Assembly (NCBI RefSeq): GCF_000376565.1
Contig: NZ_BARG01000041.1
Span: 1-64,000 of the forward strand
DNA: 64,000 nt
Source of the DNA: Streptomyces hokutonensis
Lineage (GTDB): Bacteria > Actinomycetota > Actinomycetes > Streptomycetales > Streptomycetaceae
Reading direction: 5' to 3'
Numbering within the stretch: the first letter of the stretch is position 1; every line of letters starts with the position of its first letter. Below the pieces are notes generated by a model. The model had not been told where the DNA came from. It saw only the letters and a program-made list of their open reading frames with translations, and ran no database searches. The translations under genes were made by a program, and so were the position numbers. This document shows positions 53,245-62,266 of the stretch, piece after piece.

Positions 53245-54122
53245 GCGGGGGCTCCACCGGTCGGGAGGTCGGTCGGGATGTGCTTCGTGAACTCCTCGTG
53301 GCCCGGCCAGGAGAGGACGATCTCGCCGTCCTCCAGGCGGGCCCGTGCGAGGACGGGCGTCAGATCGCGCTCCGGGGCCGACGACAGGGCTTCGGCCGCG
53401 CTGCCGTACGGGATGAGCCCGCGCAGGGTCGCGATGGTCGGCGGCATCATCGTGAGGTCGCCCTTGTCGTACCCGGTGGCCGCCTCGCCGGGGGCGATCC
53501 ACACCGTGTGGTCGGCCTCTGTGGAGGCGTTCCGGGTGCGCTGCCCCTCCGGGAGGACGGCGACGAAGAACCAGGTGTCATAGCGGCGGGTTTCGAACTC
53601 GGGGGTGATCCAGCGCGCCCACGCGCCCAGCAGGTCGGAGCGCAGGACGAGGCCCCGGCGGTCGAGGAACTCCGCGAAGGACAGGTCCCGGGCGACCAGG
53701 GCGGCGCGGTCCGCCTCCCAGGTCTCGCCGGTGGTGTCGCCGACCACGGAGTCCGGGGTGGGTCCGGCGAGCAGGACGCTCGCCTCCTCGTAGGTCTCCC
53801 GTACGGCCGCGCACACGATCGCCTGGGCGGTCGTCTCGTCGACGCCCAGGCGGTTCGCCCACCACGCGCGCGTGGGGCCCGCCCAGCGGACGTGACGGTC
53901 GTCGTCGCGCGGGTCGACACCGCCGCCCGGGTACGCGTACGCGCCCCCGGCGAAGGCCATGGAGGCGCGTCTGCGCAGCATGTGGACGGCGGGGCCGGTG
54001 TCGGTGTCCTTCAGGAGCATCACGGTGGCCGCCCGTCTGGGCACGACCGGCGTGAGCGCACCGTCCGCGAGCGCGCGGATGCGCTCGGGCCACTCCGCCG
54101 GGAACCACTGACCGTTCGCCAT
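53241..54122 (-). CDS. Nudix hydrolase (NUDT19-like)
   Basis: 293 aa. Nudix elements are split by a long insert: YAYPGGGVDPRDDD ... AIVCAAVRETYEEASVLLAG, as in the NUDT19-type CoA-diphosphatase group. ATVMLLKDTDTGPAVHMLRR begins the fold. The C-terminus is rich in Pro/Glu. Coupled with the downstream beta-lactamase-fold gene. Substrate not certain. Confidence 0.85.
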   Translation of the reverse strand: MANGQWFPAEWPERIRALADGALTPVVPRRAATVMLLKDTDTGPAVHMLRRRASMAFAGGAYAYPGGGVDPRDDDRHVRWAGPTRAWWANRLGVDETTAQAIVCAAVRETYEEASVLLAGPTPDSVVGDTTGETWEADRAALVARDLSFAEFLDRRGLVLRSDLLGAWARWITPEFETRRYDTWFFVAVLPEGQRTRNASTEADHTVWIAPGEAATGYDKGDLTMMPPTIATLRGLIPYGSAAEALSSAPERDLTPVLARARLEDGEIVLSWPGHEEFTKHIPTDLPTGGAPA

Positions 54123-54196
54123 GGGCGGAGGCTATCCCGTAGCGCGCGGATGTTCGAGAGGCAACAACGCGCACCCCAGGACGACGAACACCGTGG

Positions 54197-54664
54197 TTAC
54201 GCCTGCGTGAGCTCCACCTGGATCTCGACCTCGACCGGTGAGTCCAGCGGCAGCACCGCCACGCCGACCGCGCTCCGCGCGTGGACGCCCTTGTCGCCGA
54301 GGACCTCGCCGAGGAGTTCGCTGGCGCCGTTGATCACGCCGGGCTGGCCGGTGAAGTCGGGGGCCGAGGCGACGAAGCCGACGACCTTCACCACGCGCGC
54401 GATGCGATCCAGGTCACCGGTGACGGACTTGACGGCGGCGAGGGCGTTCAGCGCGCAGGTGCGGGCCAGTTCCTTGGCCTCCTCCGCGGTGACCTCGGCG
54501 CCCACCTTGCCGGTGACGGGCAACTTGCCGTCCACCATGGGCAGCTGGCCGGAGGTGTACACGTAGACGCCGCTCTGCACGGCGGGCTGGTACGCGGCGA
54601 GCGGCGGGACGACCGCCGGCAGGGTCAGGCCGAGTTCGGCCAGCCGGGCCTCGACGCCACTCAT
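54197..54664 (-). CDS. RidA family protein
   Basis: 155 aa. RidA/YjgF fold: VQSGVYVYTSGQLPMVDGKL, LNALAAVKSVTGDLDRIARV, KVVGFVASAPDFTGQPGVIN, GVHARSAVGVAVLPLDSPVE (the last holds the conserved Arg of active deaminases: HARSAVGV). Likely 2-iminoacid/enamine deaminase. ATG overlaps the DUF4177 stop. Rv3678c counterpart. Confidence 0.92.
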   Translation of the reverse strand: MSGVEARLAELGLTLPAVVPPLAAYQPAVQSGVYVYTSGQLPMVDGKLPVTGKVGAEVTAEEAKELARTCALNALAAVKSVTGDLDRIARVVKVVGFVASAPDFTGQPGVINGASELLGEVLGDKGVHARSAVGVAVLPLDSPVEVEIQVELTQA

Positions 54665-54819
54665 GCCTTCTCCCGCTTGAGGTAGGCCACGAGCTGCTCG
54701 GGGTTGTTCGGCCCGGGCACGACCTGGACGAGCTCCCAGCCGTCCTCGCCCCAGGTGTCCAGAATCTGCTTCGTGGCGTGGACGAGCAGCGGCACAGTCG
54801 AGTATTCCCACTTGGTCAT
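54661..54819 (-). CDS. DUF4177-type small protein
   Basis: 52 aa: MTKWEYSTVPLLVHATKQIL then DTWGEDGWELVQVVPGPNN and LVAYLKREKA. The NxxGxxGWEL pattern (here TWGEDGWEL) is the family hallmark. ATG at 54819; its stop overlaps the RidA ATG. Function unknown; conserved beside RidA in actinobacteria. Confidence 0.88.
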   Translation of the reverse strand: MTKWEYSTVPLLVHATKQILDTWGEDGWELVQVVPGPNNPEQLVAYLKREKA

Positions 54820-54914
54820 GCGGCCGACTTTAGCGGCTGCGAACCGGTCGCCCGTGGTCGCGTTGTCCACAGCCTCCCGCTTGGTTTCGGCGCGGACTGG
54901 TTAGGCTCGAAGAC

Positions 54915-55892
54915 GTGAGCAGGCTCCAGGTCGTCAGTGGCAAGGGCGGTACCGGCAAGACCACGGTGGCCGCGGCCCTCGCGCTGGCCCTGGCCACCGA
55001 GGGGAAGCGGACGCTTCTCGTCGAGGTCGAGGGTCGCCAGGGCATCGCGCAGCTCTTCGAGACGGAGACGCTGCCCTATGAGGAGCGGAAGATCGCCGTC
55101 GCTCCCGGGGGCGGGGAGGTGTACGCGCTGGCCATCGACCCCGAACTGGCCCTTCTGGACTACCTCCAGATGTTCTACAAACTCGGCGGCGCCGGCCGCG
55201 CCCTGAAGAAACTCGGCGCGATCGACTTCGCCACCACGGTCGCGCCCGGCCTCCGGGACGTCCTCCTGACCGGCAAGGCGTGCGAGGCCGTACGGCGCAA
55301 GGACAAGAGCGGGCGGTTCGCCTACGACTACGTCGTGATGGACGCCCCGCCGACCGGCCGCATCACCCGCTTCCTGAACGTCAACGACGAGGTCGCCGGG
55401 CTCGCCAAGATCGGCCCGATACACAATCAGGCACAGGCCGTGATGCGGGTCCTGAAGTCCCCCGAGACGGAGGTCCACCTGGTGACGCTCCTGGAGGAGA
55501 TGCCCGTCCAGGAGACCGCCGACGGCATCGCCGAACTGCGGGCGGCGCGGCTGCCGGTGGGCCGGATCATCGTGAACATGGTGCGGCCCGAGGTGCTGGA
55601 CGCTGCCGAGCTGGATCTCGTACGGGCCGTGCCGCGCACCGCGCTCGCGCAGTCGCTGTCGGCCGCAGGCCTCGGCGGGGCGCGGCGCGGCGGCAACGCC
55701 GAGAAGCTGGTGGATCCGCTGCTCGCGCAGGCCGAGGAGTACGCCGCGCGGTACGCCCTGGAGCACGACCAGCGGGCCGTGCTCGGCGCGCTGGAGCTGC
55801 CGCTGCACGAACTGCCGCTGCTCGCCGAGGGCATGGACCTGGCGGGCCTGTACGAACTCGCCACCGAGCTGCGGAAGCAGGGGATGTCATGA
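54915..55892 (+). CDS. ArsA/GET3-family anion-transporting ATPase, first of a pair
   Basis: 325 aa, GTG start. Deviant Walker A VVSGKGGTGKTTVAAALAL, VEVEGRQGIAQLFE, Walker B-type YDYVVMDAPPTGRITRFLN, C-terminal IVNMVRPEVLDAAEL. Divergent from DUF4177 by 95 bp. Its stop overlaps the second ATPase (ATGA), so the two are probably made as a heteromer. Mycobacterial counterparts Rv3679-Rv3680 are linked to glycerol and nitric-oxide tolerance. Confidence 0.9.
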   Translation: MSRLQVVSGKGGTGKTTVAAALALALATEGKRTLLVEVEGRQGIAQLFETETLPYEERKIAVAPGGGEVYALAIDPELALLDYLQMFYKLGGAGRALKKLGAIDFATTVAPGLRDVLLTGKACEAVRRKDKSGRFAYDYVVMDAPPTGRITRFLNVNDEVAGLAKIGPIHNQAQAVMRVLKSPETEVHLVTLLEEMPVQETADGIAELRAARLPVGRIIVNMVRPEVLDAAELDLVRAVPRTALAQSLSAAGLGGARRGGNAEKLVDPLLAQAEEYAARYALEHDQRAVLGALELPLHELPLLAEGMDLAGLYELATELRKQGMS

Positions 55893-57256
55893 GCCAGGAC
55901 CAGGAGCGCGACGGCGCCCGTCGGCTGTCCTCCGCGCGCGTGCTCGACGTCGACCCGCTGCTCGACGACCCGGAGACCCGCATCGTGGTCTGCTGCGGCT
56001 CGGGCGGGGTCGGCAAGACGACCACCGCGGCGGCGCTCGGACTGCGGGCCGCCGAGCGGGGCCGCCGAGTTGTCGTCCTGACCATCGACCCGGCCCGCCG
56101 GCTCGCCCAGTCCATGGGCATCGACTCGCTGGACAACACCCCGAGGCGGGTGAAGGACGTCGACGGGGACGGCGAACTGCACGCCATGATGCTCGACATG
56201 AAGCGCACCTTCGACGAGATCGTCGAGGCGCACGCGGACCGCGAGCGGGCCGCCGCGATCCTGAACAACCCCTTCTACCAGTCGCTCTCGGCGGGCTTCG
56301 CGGGCACGCAGGAGTACATGGCGATGGAGAAGCTGGGCCAGTTGCGCGCCCAGCACGACTGGGACCTGATCGTGGTGGACACCCCGCCGTCCCGCTCGGC
56401 CCTGGACTTCCTGGACGCGCCGAAACGTCTCGGCTCGTTCCTGGACGGCAAGCTGATCCGGCTGCTGACCGCGCCGGCGAAGCTGGGCGGCCGGGCCGGG
56501 ATGAAGTTCCTCAATGTCGGCATGTCGATGATGACCGGCACCCTCGGCAAGCTGCTCGGGGGTCAACTCCTCAAGGACATCCAGACGTTCATCGCCGCGA
56601 TGGACACCACCTTCGGTGGGTTCCGCACCCGCGCGGACGCGACGTACAAGCTGCTCCAGGCCCCGGGGACGGCGTTCCTGGTGGTCGCGGCCCCGGAGCG
56701 GGACGCGCTGCGCGAGGCCGCGTACTTCGTGGAGCGGCTGGCGGCCGAGGACATGCCGCTGGCCGGTCTGGTGCTCAACCGGGTGCACGGCAGCGGAGCC
56801 GCCCGGCTGTCGGCCGAGCGGGCACTCGCCGCCGCGGAAAATCTTGAGGAGTCCCGCATTGTCGATCAGGTGGGCGGGAAAGCTGGACTTCGTAACTCTC
56901 CCGACACGTACGGCAGTTCAGAATCCGCCGGTACCGGATCTCCCGGTTCCCGGGCAGCAGCTCGTGACGAAGGCTCCCCCGCCGCCACGGACGACGAGCG
57001 CCCCGCCGACAAGCGACCCGACGACGAGCCATCCGTCGACCGACTCACCGCAGGCCTGCTCAGACTGCACGCCGACCGGATGCGGCTGCTCTCCCGCGAG
57101 CAGCGCACACGTGACCGCTTCACCGCGCGCCACCCCGAGGTGGCCGTCGCCGAAGTGGCCGCGCTGCCCGGCGATGTGCACGACCTCGCGGGGCTGCGGG
57201 ACATCGGGAACCGGCTCGCGGCCGGTCGGCCGGAGCTGCCCGAGACGACGGTCTGA
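55889..57256 (+). CDS. ArsA/GET3-family ATPase, second of a pair
   Basis: 455 aa. Walker A VVCCGSGGVGKTTTAAALGL, VLTIDPARRLAQSMGID, LIVVDTPPSRSALDFLD, and a helical hydrophobic-groove-like region PAKLGGRAGMKFLNVGMSMM. After about residue 330 there is a disordered, Asp/Pro/Ser-rich insert (about 355-390) and then a short helical end LLRLHADRMRLLSREQR. Works with the upstream ATPase; client unknown. Confidence 0.9.
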   Translation: MSQDQERDGARRLSSARVLDVDPLLDDPETRIVVCCGSGGVGKTTTAAALGLRAAERGRRVVVLTIDPARRLAQSMGIDSLDNTPRRVKDVDGDGELHAMMLDMKRTFDEIVEAHADRERAAAILNNPFYQSLSAGFAGTQEYMAMEKLGQLRAQHDWDLIVVDTPPSRSALDFLDAPKRLGSFLDGKLIRLLTAPAKLGGRAGMKFLNVGMSMMTGTLGKLLGGQLLKDIQTFIAAMDTTFGGFRTRADATYKLLQAPGTAFLVVAAPERDALREAAYFVERLAAEDMPLAGLVLNRVHGSGAARLSAERALAAAENLEESRIVDQVGGKAGLRNSPDTYGSSESAGTGSPGSRAAARDEGSPAATDDERPADKRPDDEPSVDRLTAGLLRLHADRMRLLSREQRTRDRFTARHPEVAVAEVAALPGDVHDLAGLRDIGNRLAAGRPELPETTV

Positions 57257-57282
57257 CGCCCGGGACGAAGGTGTGACGCGTG

Positions 57283-57301
57283 CCCCGGGGATCGCCCGGG
57301 G
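57283..57301. terminator. Hairpin between convergent ArsA-type and wblA genes
   Basis: CCCCGGG (57283-57289) and CCCGGGG (57295-57301) with loop GATCG; no T-run. Serves both converging transcripts. Confidence 0.5.
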
Positions 57302-57326
57302 TCGATCGGCCCCTACGGGACCGGCG

Positions 57327-57665
57327 TCAGCCCACCGCCGCGTAGTTCTCGTAGATCTCGTCGTCGTCGAGGGGGATGATGCCGACCCCTCGCTCGTACT
57401 CGATGCGCGCGGTCTCCAGTAGCCGGCGCCATGAAGTGACAGTGGGCCGCCTGCGCAACAGTGCGCGGCGCTCCCGCTCCGTCATGCCTCCCCACACGCC
57501 GAATTCGACGCGGTTGTCGAGCGCATCGGCGAGGCACTCCGTGCGTACCGGACATCCGGTGCACACTGCCTTCGCCCTGTTCTGCGCTGCTCCTTGAACG
57601 AACAGTTCATCCGGATCGGTAGTGCGGCAGGCCGCCTGCGCACTCCAGTCGGTTACCCAGCCCAT
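57327..57665 (-). CDS. wblA: WhiB-like iron-sulfur regulator WblA
   Basis: 112 aa from the ATG of MGWVTDWSAQAA; a further in-frame ATG at 57722 would add 19 residues, but 112 aa matches the S. coelicolor protein. Four Cys for a [4Fe-4S] cluster in QAACRTT, AVCTGCPVRTEC; the G[VI]WGG turn EFGVWGGMTERERR; basic RRRPTVTSWRRL. WblA represses antibiotic production and is needed for sporulation in S. coelicolor; WhiB4 is the mycobacterial relative at the same locus. Confidence 0.94.
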   Translation of the reverse strand: MGWVTDWSAQAACRTTDPDELFVQGAAQNRAKAVCTGCPVRTECLADALDNRVEFGVWGGMTERERRALLRRRPTVTSWRRLLETARIEYERGVGIIPLDDDEIYENYAAVG

Positions 57666-58249
57666 ACCGGCGCCGTCCTCTCCCGAATCGAGGCTCCCCC
57701 ACGGCGGCAGCGGCATATTCACCGCCGCCAGTTGAGGACGTTACGGAAGGTGGGCACAGCGCAACACCCCCTTCGGGCCCAATCTTGAATGGCCCGAACG
57801 GACTATGCGTAAGCGGCAGATCACCCGGGGGAGTGAGCCCGCGACATACATGACTTTCCCGACAGAGCGGGACAGTTGTCTTGCGTCACAACGGACGCCA
57901 GGTGACACAGGAGGCGGATTCGGACACGCCTCCCACAAAAAACTAGGGGACGACCGGAACGATTCGGGGTCGCCGGACGTATTGATACGTGACCGCTCTG
58001 CTGTGACAGTTGAGAGCAGCTTAGGCCAAGGCCTATACACCTGTCCGGCGAATGAGAACGTAGACGGCTCCTATTGCCGCGCCGTCATGTTCCCGGGACG
58101 GGTCCTCCGTTCACTGCGCGGTCGCAGAGCCGTAGATGCCACTGCCTACGACAAGGCGCCCGCCCATGCATGTCACGATCCCGCACCCGAACATCCCGAG
58201 ACTCACCCGCTCCTCCGGGACGCCCAGGGTGAGGGATTAGGCTGCCCCC
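57666..58249. other. Long wblA / PBP divergent regulatory region
   Basis: 584 bp without a supported gene. Contains an exact palindrome TAGGCC-AA-GGCCTA (58022-58035), TCAC-N8-GTGA (57821-57836) and repeated GTGAC words (GTGACCGCTCTGCTGTGACA at about 57989-58008). Part is AT-rich (57930-58060). Expected to hold the heavily controlled wblA promoter and the PBP promoter. Confidence 0.55.
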
Positions 58250-60514
58250 ATGCCAAAAAAGCGCTCGGGTGGTGGTCTGTCCCCTCTGCAGCAGGCCACC
58301 AAGTTCCTCGGTGTCAGTGTGCTCGCCGGTGCCGTCATGGCCGGAATCGCGTTGCCCGCGGCCGGAGCGCTGGGGCTCGCGGCCAAGGGATCGGTCCAGG
58401 GGTTCGACGACATCCCGGACAACCTGAAGAGCCCTCAGCTGAGCCAGCGCACCACGATCCTGGACAGCAAGGGCAACCAGCTGGCCTCGGTCTACTCCCG
58501 TGACCGCACGGTGGTGGAGCTCAAGGACATCTCGCCGTACATGCAGAAGGCGATCGTCGCGATCGAGGACTCGCGCTTCTACCAGCACGGCGCGATCGAC
58601 CTCAAGGGCGTCCTGCGCGCCCTGAACAAGAACGCGCAGAGCGGTGGCGTCTCCCAGGGCGCCTCCACGCTCACGCAGCAGCTGGTCAAGAACTACTTCG
58701 TGGAGGAGGCCGGCGACGACCCGACGAAGGTCGCCGAGGCCACCCAGCAGACGCTGGGCCGCAAGGTCCGCGAGCTGAAGTACGCGATCCAGATCGAGGA
58801 AAAACTCGGCAAGAAGAAGATCCTCGAGAACTACCTGAACATCACCTTCTTCGGAGAGCAGGCCTACGGCGTCGAGGCCGCGTCCGAGCGCTACTTCTCC
58901 AAGCACGCCAAGGACCTGAACCTCCAGCAGTCGGCGCTGCTCGCGGGCATCGTCCAGTCGCCCACGCGCTACGACCCCATCAACGACGAGGCCGAGGCCA
59001 AGAAGCGCCGCAACACCGTGCTGGCCCGCATGGCCGAGGTCGGCGACATCTCCAAGGCGGAGGCCCTGGCGGCCGAGAAGACCGACCTCGGCCTCAAGGT
59101 CAGCCAGCCGAAGAACGGCTGCATCACCGCGGTCAAGGGCGCCAGCTTCTTCTGCAAGTACGTCGAGAAGGTCTTCCTGAGCGACCCGGTCTTCGGCAAG
59201 ACCAAAGAAGCCCGCGCCAAGATCTGGAACCAGGGCGGCCTGACGATCCGTACGACCCTGGACCCGCAGGCCCAGGACTCCGTGCAGGCCTCGCTCAAGG
59301 ACCACATCTACAAGTCGGACAAGGTCGCCGCGGCGGCCACGCTCGTCGAACCCGGCACCGGCAAGATCCTCGGCATGGGCCAGTCGAAGCCGTACGGCTA
59401 CGGCAAGAACGAGACGGAGTACAACTACTCGGTCAACGCCGACATGGGCGGCTCGAACTTCGGCTTCCCGACCGGTTCGACGTTCAAGCCCTTCGTCGCC
59501 GCCGCCGCGCTGGAGCAGGGCCTGCCGGCCACGCAGCAGTACCCTGCGCCGTACTCGATGGACTACCCGAGCCCCGTCTCGACCTGCAGCGGCAAGAACT
59601 GGGTCAACACCGACGGCGCGACGGTGGAGAACGAGAGCGAGTCGGAGAAGGGTCCGTACGCCCTGAAGGAGGCGATGGCCAAGTCGGTCAACACCTACTT
59701 CGTGCAGATGATCTCCGACATCGGTCTGTGCCCCGTGGTGAGCATGACCAACAAGCTCGGCGTCGTGCAGGGCAACGGCGACAAGATCCCCGAGGTCCCG
59801 GCCATCGCGCTCGGCTCCAAGGGCCTCTCCCCGCTGACGATGGCCTCCGCGTACGCGGCCTTCGCCAACGAGGGCACGTACTGCACGCCCATCGCCATCG
59901 AGTCCATCACCCAGAAGGTGGGCAACGAGCAGAAGTCGCTCGCCGTCCCCAAGTCCACCTGCTCGCGGGCGATGAGCAAGAAGACCGCCGACACCATCAA
60001 CACCGTGCTGCGCGGCGTGGTCGACTCCGGCACCGGCCAGGAGGCCGGCCTCACCGACCGCCAGAGCGCCGGCAAGACGGGTACGACGGACTCCCGCAAG
60101 AACGCCTGGTTCGTCGGCTACACGCCCCAGCTCGCGGGCGCGGTCTGGGTCGGCAGCGCCAAGCAGAACGTCGAGATGACCAACATCCGCATCGGCGGCG
60201 TCTGGCACGACCAGGTCTACGGCGCCGACACCCCCGGCCCGATCTGGAAGGACGCCATGACCGGCGCCCTGGAGGGCAAGCAGGTCGAGAACTTCCAGCT
60301 CGTCAACATCCCCGACCCCGTCAAGGACAAGGGCAACAACGACGGCGGCAAGAACGGCGACACCAACGGGACCGACAACGGGGGCAACGACAACGGCGGC
60401 ACCACCGACGGAGGCACCACCCCCACCCCGACGTTCTCCTTCCCTGACGGCTTCATCCAGGGCACGACGAACGGCGGCAACAACGGCAACGGGAACGGCG
60501 GCAACAGGGGATAG
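58250..60514 (+). CDS. Class A penicillin-binding protein (bifunctional)
   Basis: 754 aa. Short cytoplasmic tail, one membrane helix (LGVSVLAGAVMAGIALPAAG), GT51 glycosyltransferase with AIEDSRFYQHGAIDLKG (about 105) and QGASTLTQQLVKNYF; transpeptidase with FPTGSTFKPF (Ser about 410), SVN and SAGKTGTTD (about 607). The C-terminus is Gly/Asn/Asp/Thr-rich and disordered (about 700-754). Makes and cross-links peptidoglycan outside the membrane. Position equals mycobacterial ponA2; PASTA domains are absent. Confidence 0.94.
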   Translation: MPKKRSGGGLSPLQQATKFLGVSVLAGAVMAGIALPAAGALGLAAKGSVQGFDDIPDNLKSPQLSQRTTILDSKGNQLASVYSRDRTVVELKDISPYMQKAIVAIEDSRFYQHGAIDLKGVLRALNKNAQSGGVSQGASTLTQQLVKNYFVEEAGDDPTKVAEATQQTLGRKVRELKYAIQIEEKLGKKKILENYLNITFFGEQAYGVEAASERYFSKHAKDLNLQQSALLAGIVQSPTRYDPINDEAEAKKRRNTVLARMAEVGDISKAEALAAEKTDLGLKVSQPKNGCITAVKGASFFCKYVEKVFLSDPVFGKTKEARAKIWNQGGLTIRTTLDPQAQDSVQASLKDHIYKSDKVAAAATLVEPGTGKILGMGQSKPYGYGKNETEYNYSVNADMGGSNFGFPTGSTFKPFVAAAALEQGLPATQQYPAPYSMDYPSPVSTCSGKNWVNTDGATVENESESEKGPYALKEAMAKSVNTYFVQMISDIGLCPVVSMTNKLGVVQGNGDKIPEVPAIALGSKGLSPLTMASAYAAFANEGTYCTPIAIESITQKVGNEQKSLAVPKSTCSRAMSKKTADTINTVLRGVVDSGTGQEAGLTDRQSAGKTGTTDSRKNAWFVGYTPQLAGAVWVGSAKQNVEMTNIRIGGVWHDQVYGADTPGPIWKDAMTGALEGKQVENFQLVNIPDPVKDKGNNDGGKNGDTNGTDNGGNDNGGTTDGGTTPTPTFSFPDGFIQGTTNGGNNGNGNGGNRG

Positions 60515-60556
60515 CCCGGACAACCCCCTGCGGCCATCGGCCGTTCAGGCTTCTCG

Positions 60557-60609
60557 TCTACGACGACGGGGGCGCCCCTTGTGGAAAGGGGCGCCCCCGT
60601 CGTCGTAGA
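60557..60609. terminator. 24-bp perfect stem, bidirectional terminator
   Basis: Arms 60557-60580 and 60586-60609 are exact reverse complements around GTGGA. Lies between convergent PBP and YqeY genes. Confidence 0.75.
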
Positions 60610-60623
60610 AACGTGTTCGTGGG

Positions 60624-61091
60624 TCAGCCGGCGAGCAGCTTCTTCACCACGGCGGCGACGCGGCCGCCCTCGGCCAGGCCGGCGACCTTCGGGTTCACGA
60701 TCTTCATCACGGCACCCATGGCGCGCGGGCCCTCGGCGCCGGCCGCCTTCGCCTCCTCGACGGCCTGGGAGACGATCGCGGTCAGTTCCTCGTCGCCGAG
60801 CTGCTTGGGCAGGTACTCGGCGAGGACCTCGCCCTCCGCCTTCTCCTGCGCGGCCTGCTCCGGGCGACCGCCCTGGGCGAAGGCGTCCGCGGCCTCGCGG
60901 CGCTTCTTCGCCTCCTTGGTGATCACCTTGAGGACCTCGTCGTCGGAGAGCTCGCGCTTCTCCTTGCCCGCGACCTCCTCCTTGGTGATCGCGGCGAGCG
61001 TCAGCCGGAGCGTGGAGGAACGCAGCTTGTCGTGCGCCTTGATCGCGGTGTTGAGGTCTTCCTGCAGCTTCGACTTGAGCGTGGTGGTCAT
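60624..61091 (-). CDS. GatB/YqeY domain protein
   Basis: 155 aa. TTLKSKLQEDLNTAIKAHDK, STLRLTLAAITKEEVAGKEK, LAEYLPKQLGDEELTAIVSQ, RAMGAVMKIVNPKVAGLAEG: the complete YqeY fold related to the tail of GatB that binds tRNA. ATG 61091 chosen; earlier in-frame codons read Arg/Pro-rich. No clear ribosome site. Confidence 0.93.
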   Translation of the reverse strand: MTTTLKSKLQEDLNTAIKAHDKLRSSTLRLTLAAITKEEVAGKEKRELSDDEVLKVITKEAKKRREAADAFAQGGRPEQAAQEKAEGEVLAEYLPKQLGDEELTAIVSQAVEEAKAAGAEGPRAMGAVMKIVNPKVAGLAEGGRVAAVVKKLLAG

Positions 61092-61194
61092 GGGTTTGAT
61101 TCTCGCAGGTGCGTGAGCCCGGCCGCCCGCCGATTTACGAGGCGGCGGCCGACGGGGTGTCAGGCGTGTCAGTGGGGTCTGACACGATGGAGGC

Positions 61195-62121
61195 ATGCGC
61201 GCGCGATACGGAGTACCCCTGGGAATTGCGGCGGCCGGCGCCGCCGGTCTGGTCTACGCGGCGGGCTTCGAGGTCCGCTCGTTCCGTCTGCGCCGGGTCA
61301 CGGTCCCGGTGCTGCCCGCAGGGATGCGCCCGCTCAGAGTCCTCCAGGTCTCCGACATCCACATGGTCGGCGGCCAGCGCAAGAAGCAGCGCTGGCTGCG
61401 CTCGCTCGCGGGCCTGCGCCCCGACTTCGTGATCAACACCGGCGACAACCTCTCCGACCCCGAGGGCGTCCCCGAGGTCCTGGACGCGCTCGGCCCGCTG
61501 ATGGAGTTCCCGGGGGCGTACGTCTTCGGCTCGAACGACTACTACGGCCCCACCCTGCGCAACCCGGCCCGGTACCTGTTCGAGAAGACCGCGGGCCGCC
61601 ACGGTCTGAACGGCAACCCGCCCATCGTGGGAGCCGTCCACAACCCGTGGGAGGACCTGCGGGACGGCTTCGACGCGGGCGGCTGGCTCAACCTCACCAA
61701 CACCCGCGGCACGCTGAAGATCGAGGGCGCGTCGGTCGAACTGACCGGCCTCGACGACCCGCACATCAAGCGCGACCGGTACGCGCGCGTGGCGGGCGGC
61801 CCGTCGGACGACGCCGACTTCTCGATGGCCGTCGTGCACGCGCCGTACCTCCGCGCCCTGGACGCGTTCGCCGCCGACGGCTACCCCCTGATCCTCGGCG
61901 GCCACACCCACGGCGGCCAGCTCTGCATCCCGTTCTACGGCGCCCTGGTGACCAACTGCGACCTCGACACGGACCGCGTGAAGGGCCTCTCCACGCATAC
62001 GGCGGAGGGCCGGACGTCGTACCTGCACGTGTCGGCGGGGTGCGGGACGAGCCGGTACACGCCGGTGCGGTTCGCCTGTCCGCCGGAGGCTACGTTGATG
62101 ACGTTGGTGGGCCGGGAGTAG
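61195..62121 (+). CDS. Metallophosphoesterase with N-terminal membrane anchor
   Basis: 308 aa. N-terminal hydrophobic stretch (VPLGIAAAGAAGLVYAAGF). Metal motifs VSDIHM, INTGDNL, FGSNDY (GNHD variant), VVHAPY, GGHTHGGQ. Resembles YkuE-type UDP-diacylglucosamine pyrophosphatase-like enzymes. Rv3683 counterpart downstream of the PBP. Confidence 0.92.
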   Translation: MRARYGVPLGIAAAGAAGLVYAAGFEVRSFRLRRVTVPVLPAGMRPLRVLQVSDIHMVGGQRKKQRWLRSLAGLRPDFVINTGDNLSDPEGVPEVLDALGPLMEFPGAYVFGSNDYYGPTLRNPARYLFEKTAGRHGLNGNPPIVGAVHNPWEDLRDGFDAGGWLNLTNTRGTLKIEGASVELTGLDDPHIKRDRYARVAGGPSDDADFSMAVVHAPYLRALDAFAADGYPLILGGHTHGGQLCIPFYGALVTNCDLDTDRVKGLSTHTAEGRTSYLHVSAGCGTSRYTPVRFACPPEATLMTLVGRE

Positions 62122-62266
62122 GCGGGCGATACGCCGTTGCGCCGAGGGGGGCTCGCGGGCGGTGCGGCTCGGCCGGCCCGCGTCGCTCGGCCCGTACGGC
62201 GTGCCCGCGTAGCTCGTGCGGCCCACCCGTATCGCCCGGTTCGTCCCCTCTGCCTAGCGTGAGGGC

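Noticed and set aside
57821..57836. BldD box
   Set aside because: Half-sites are in the reverse arrangement (TCAC...GTGA) relative to the usual GTGA...TCAC.
57805..58503. 232-codon plus-strand frame across the wblA/PBP gap
   Set aside because: Runs into the PBP gene in another frame and lacks a ribosome site; composition is not protein-like.
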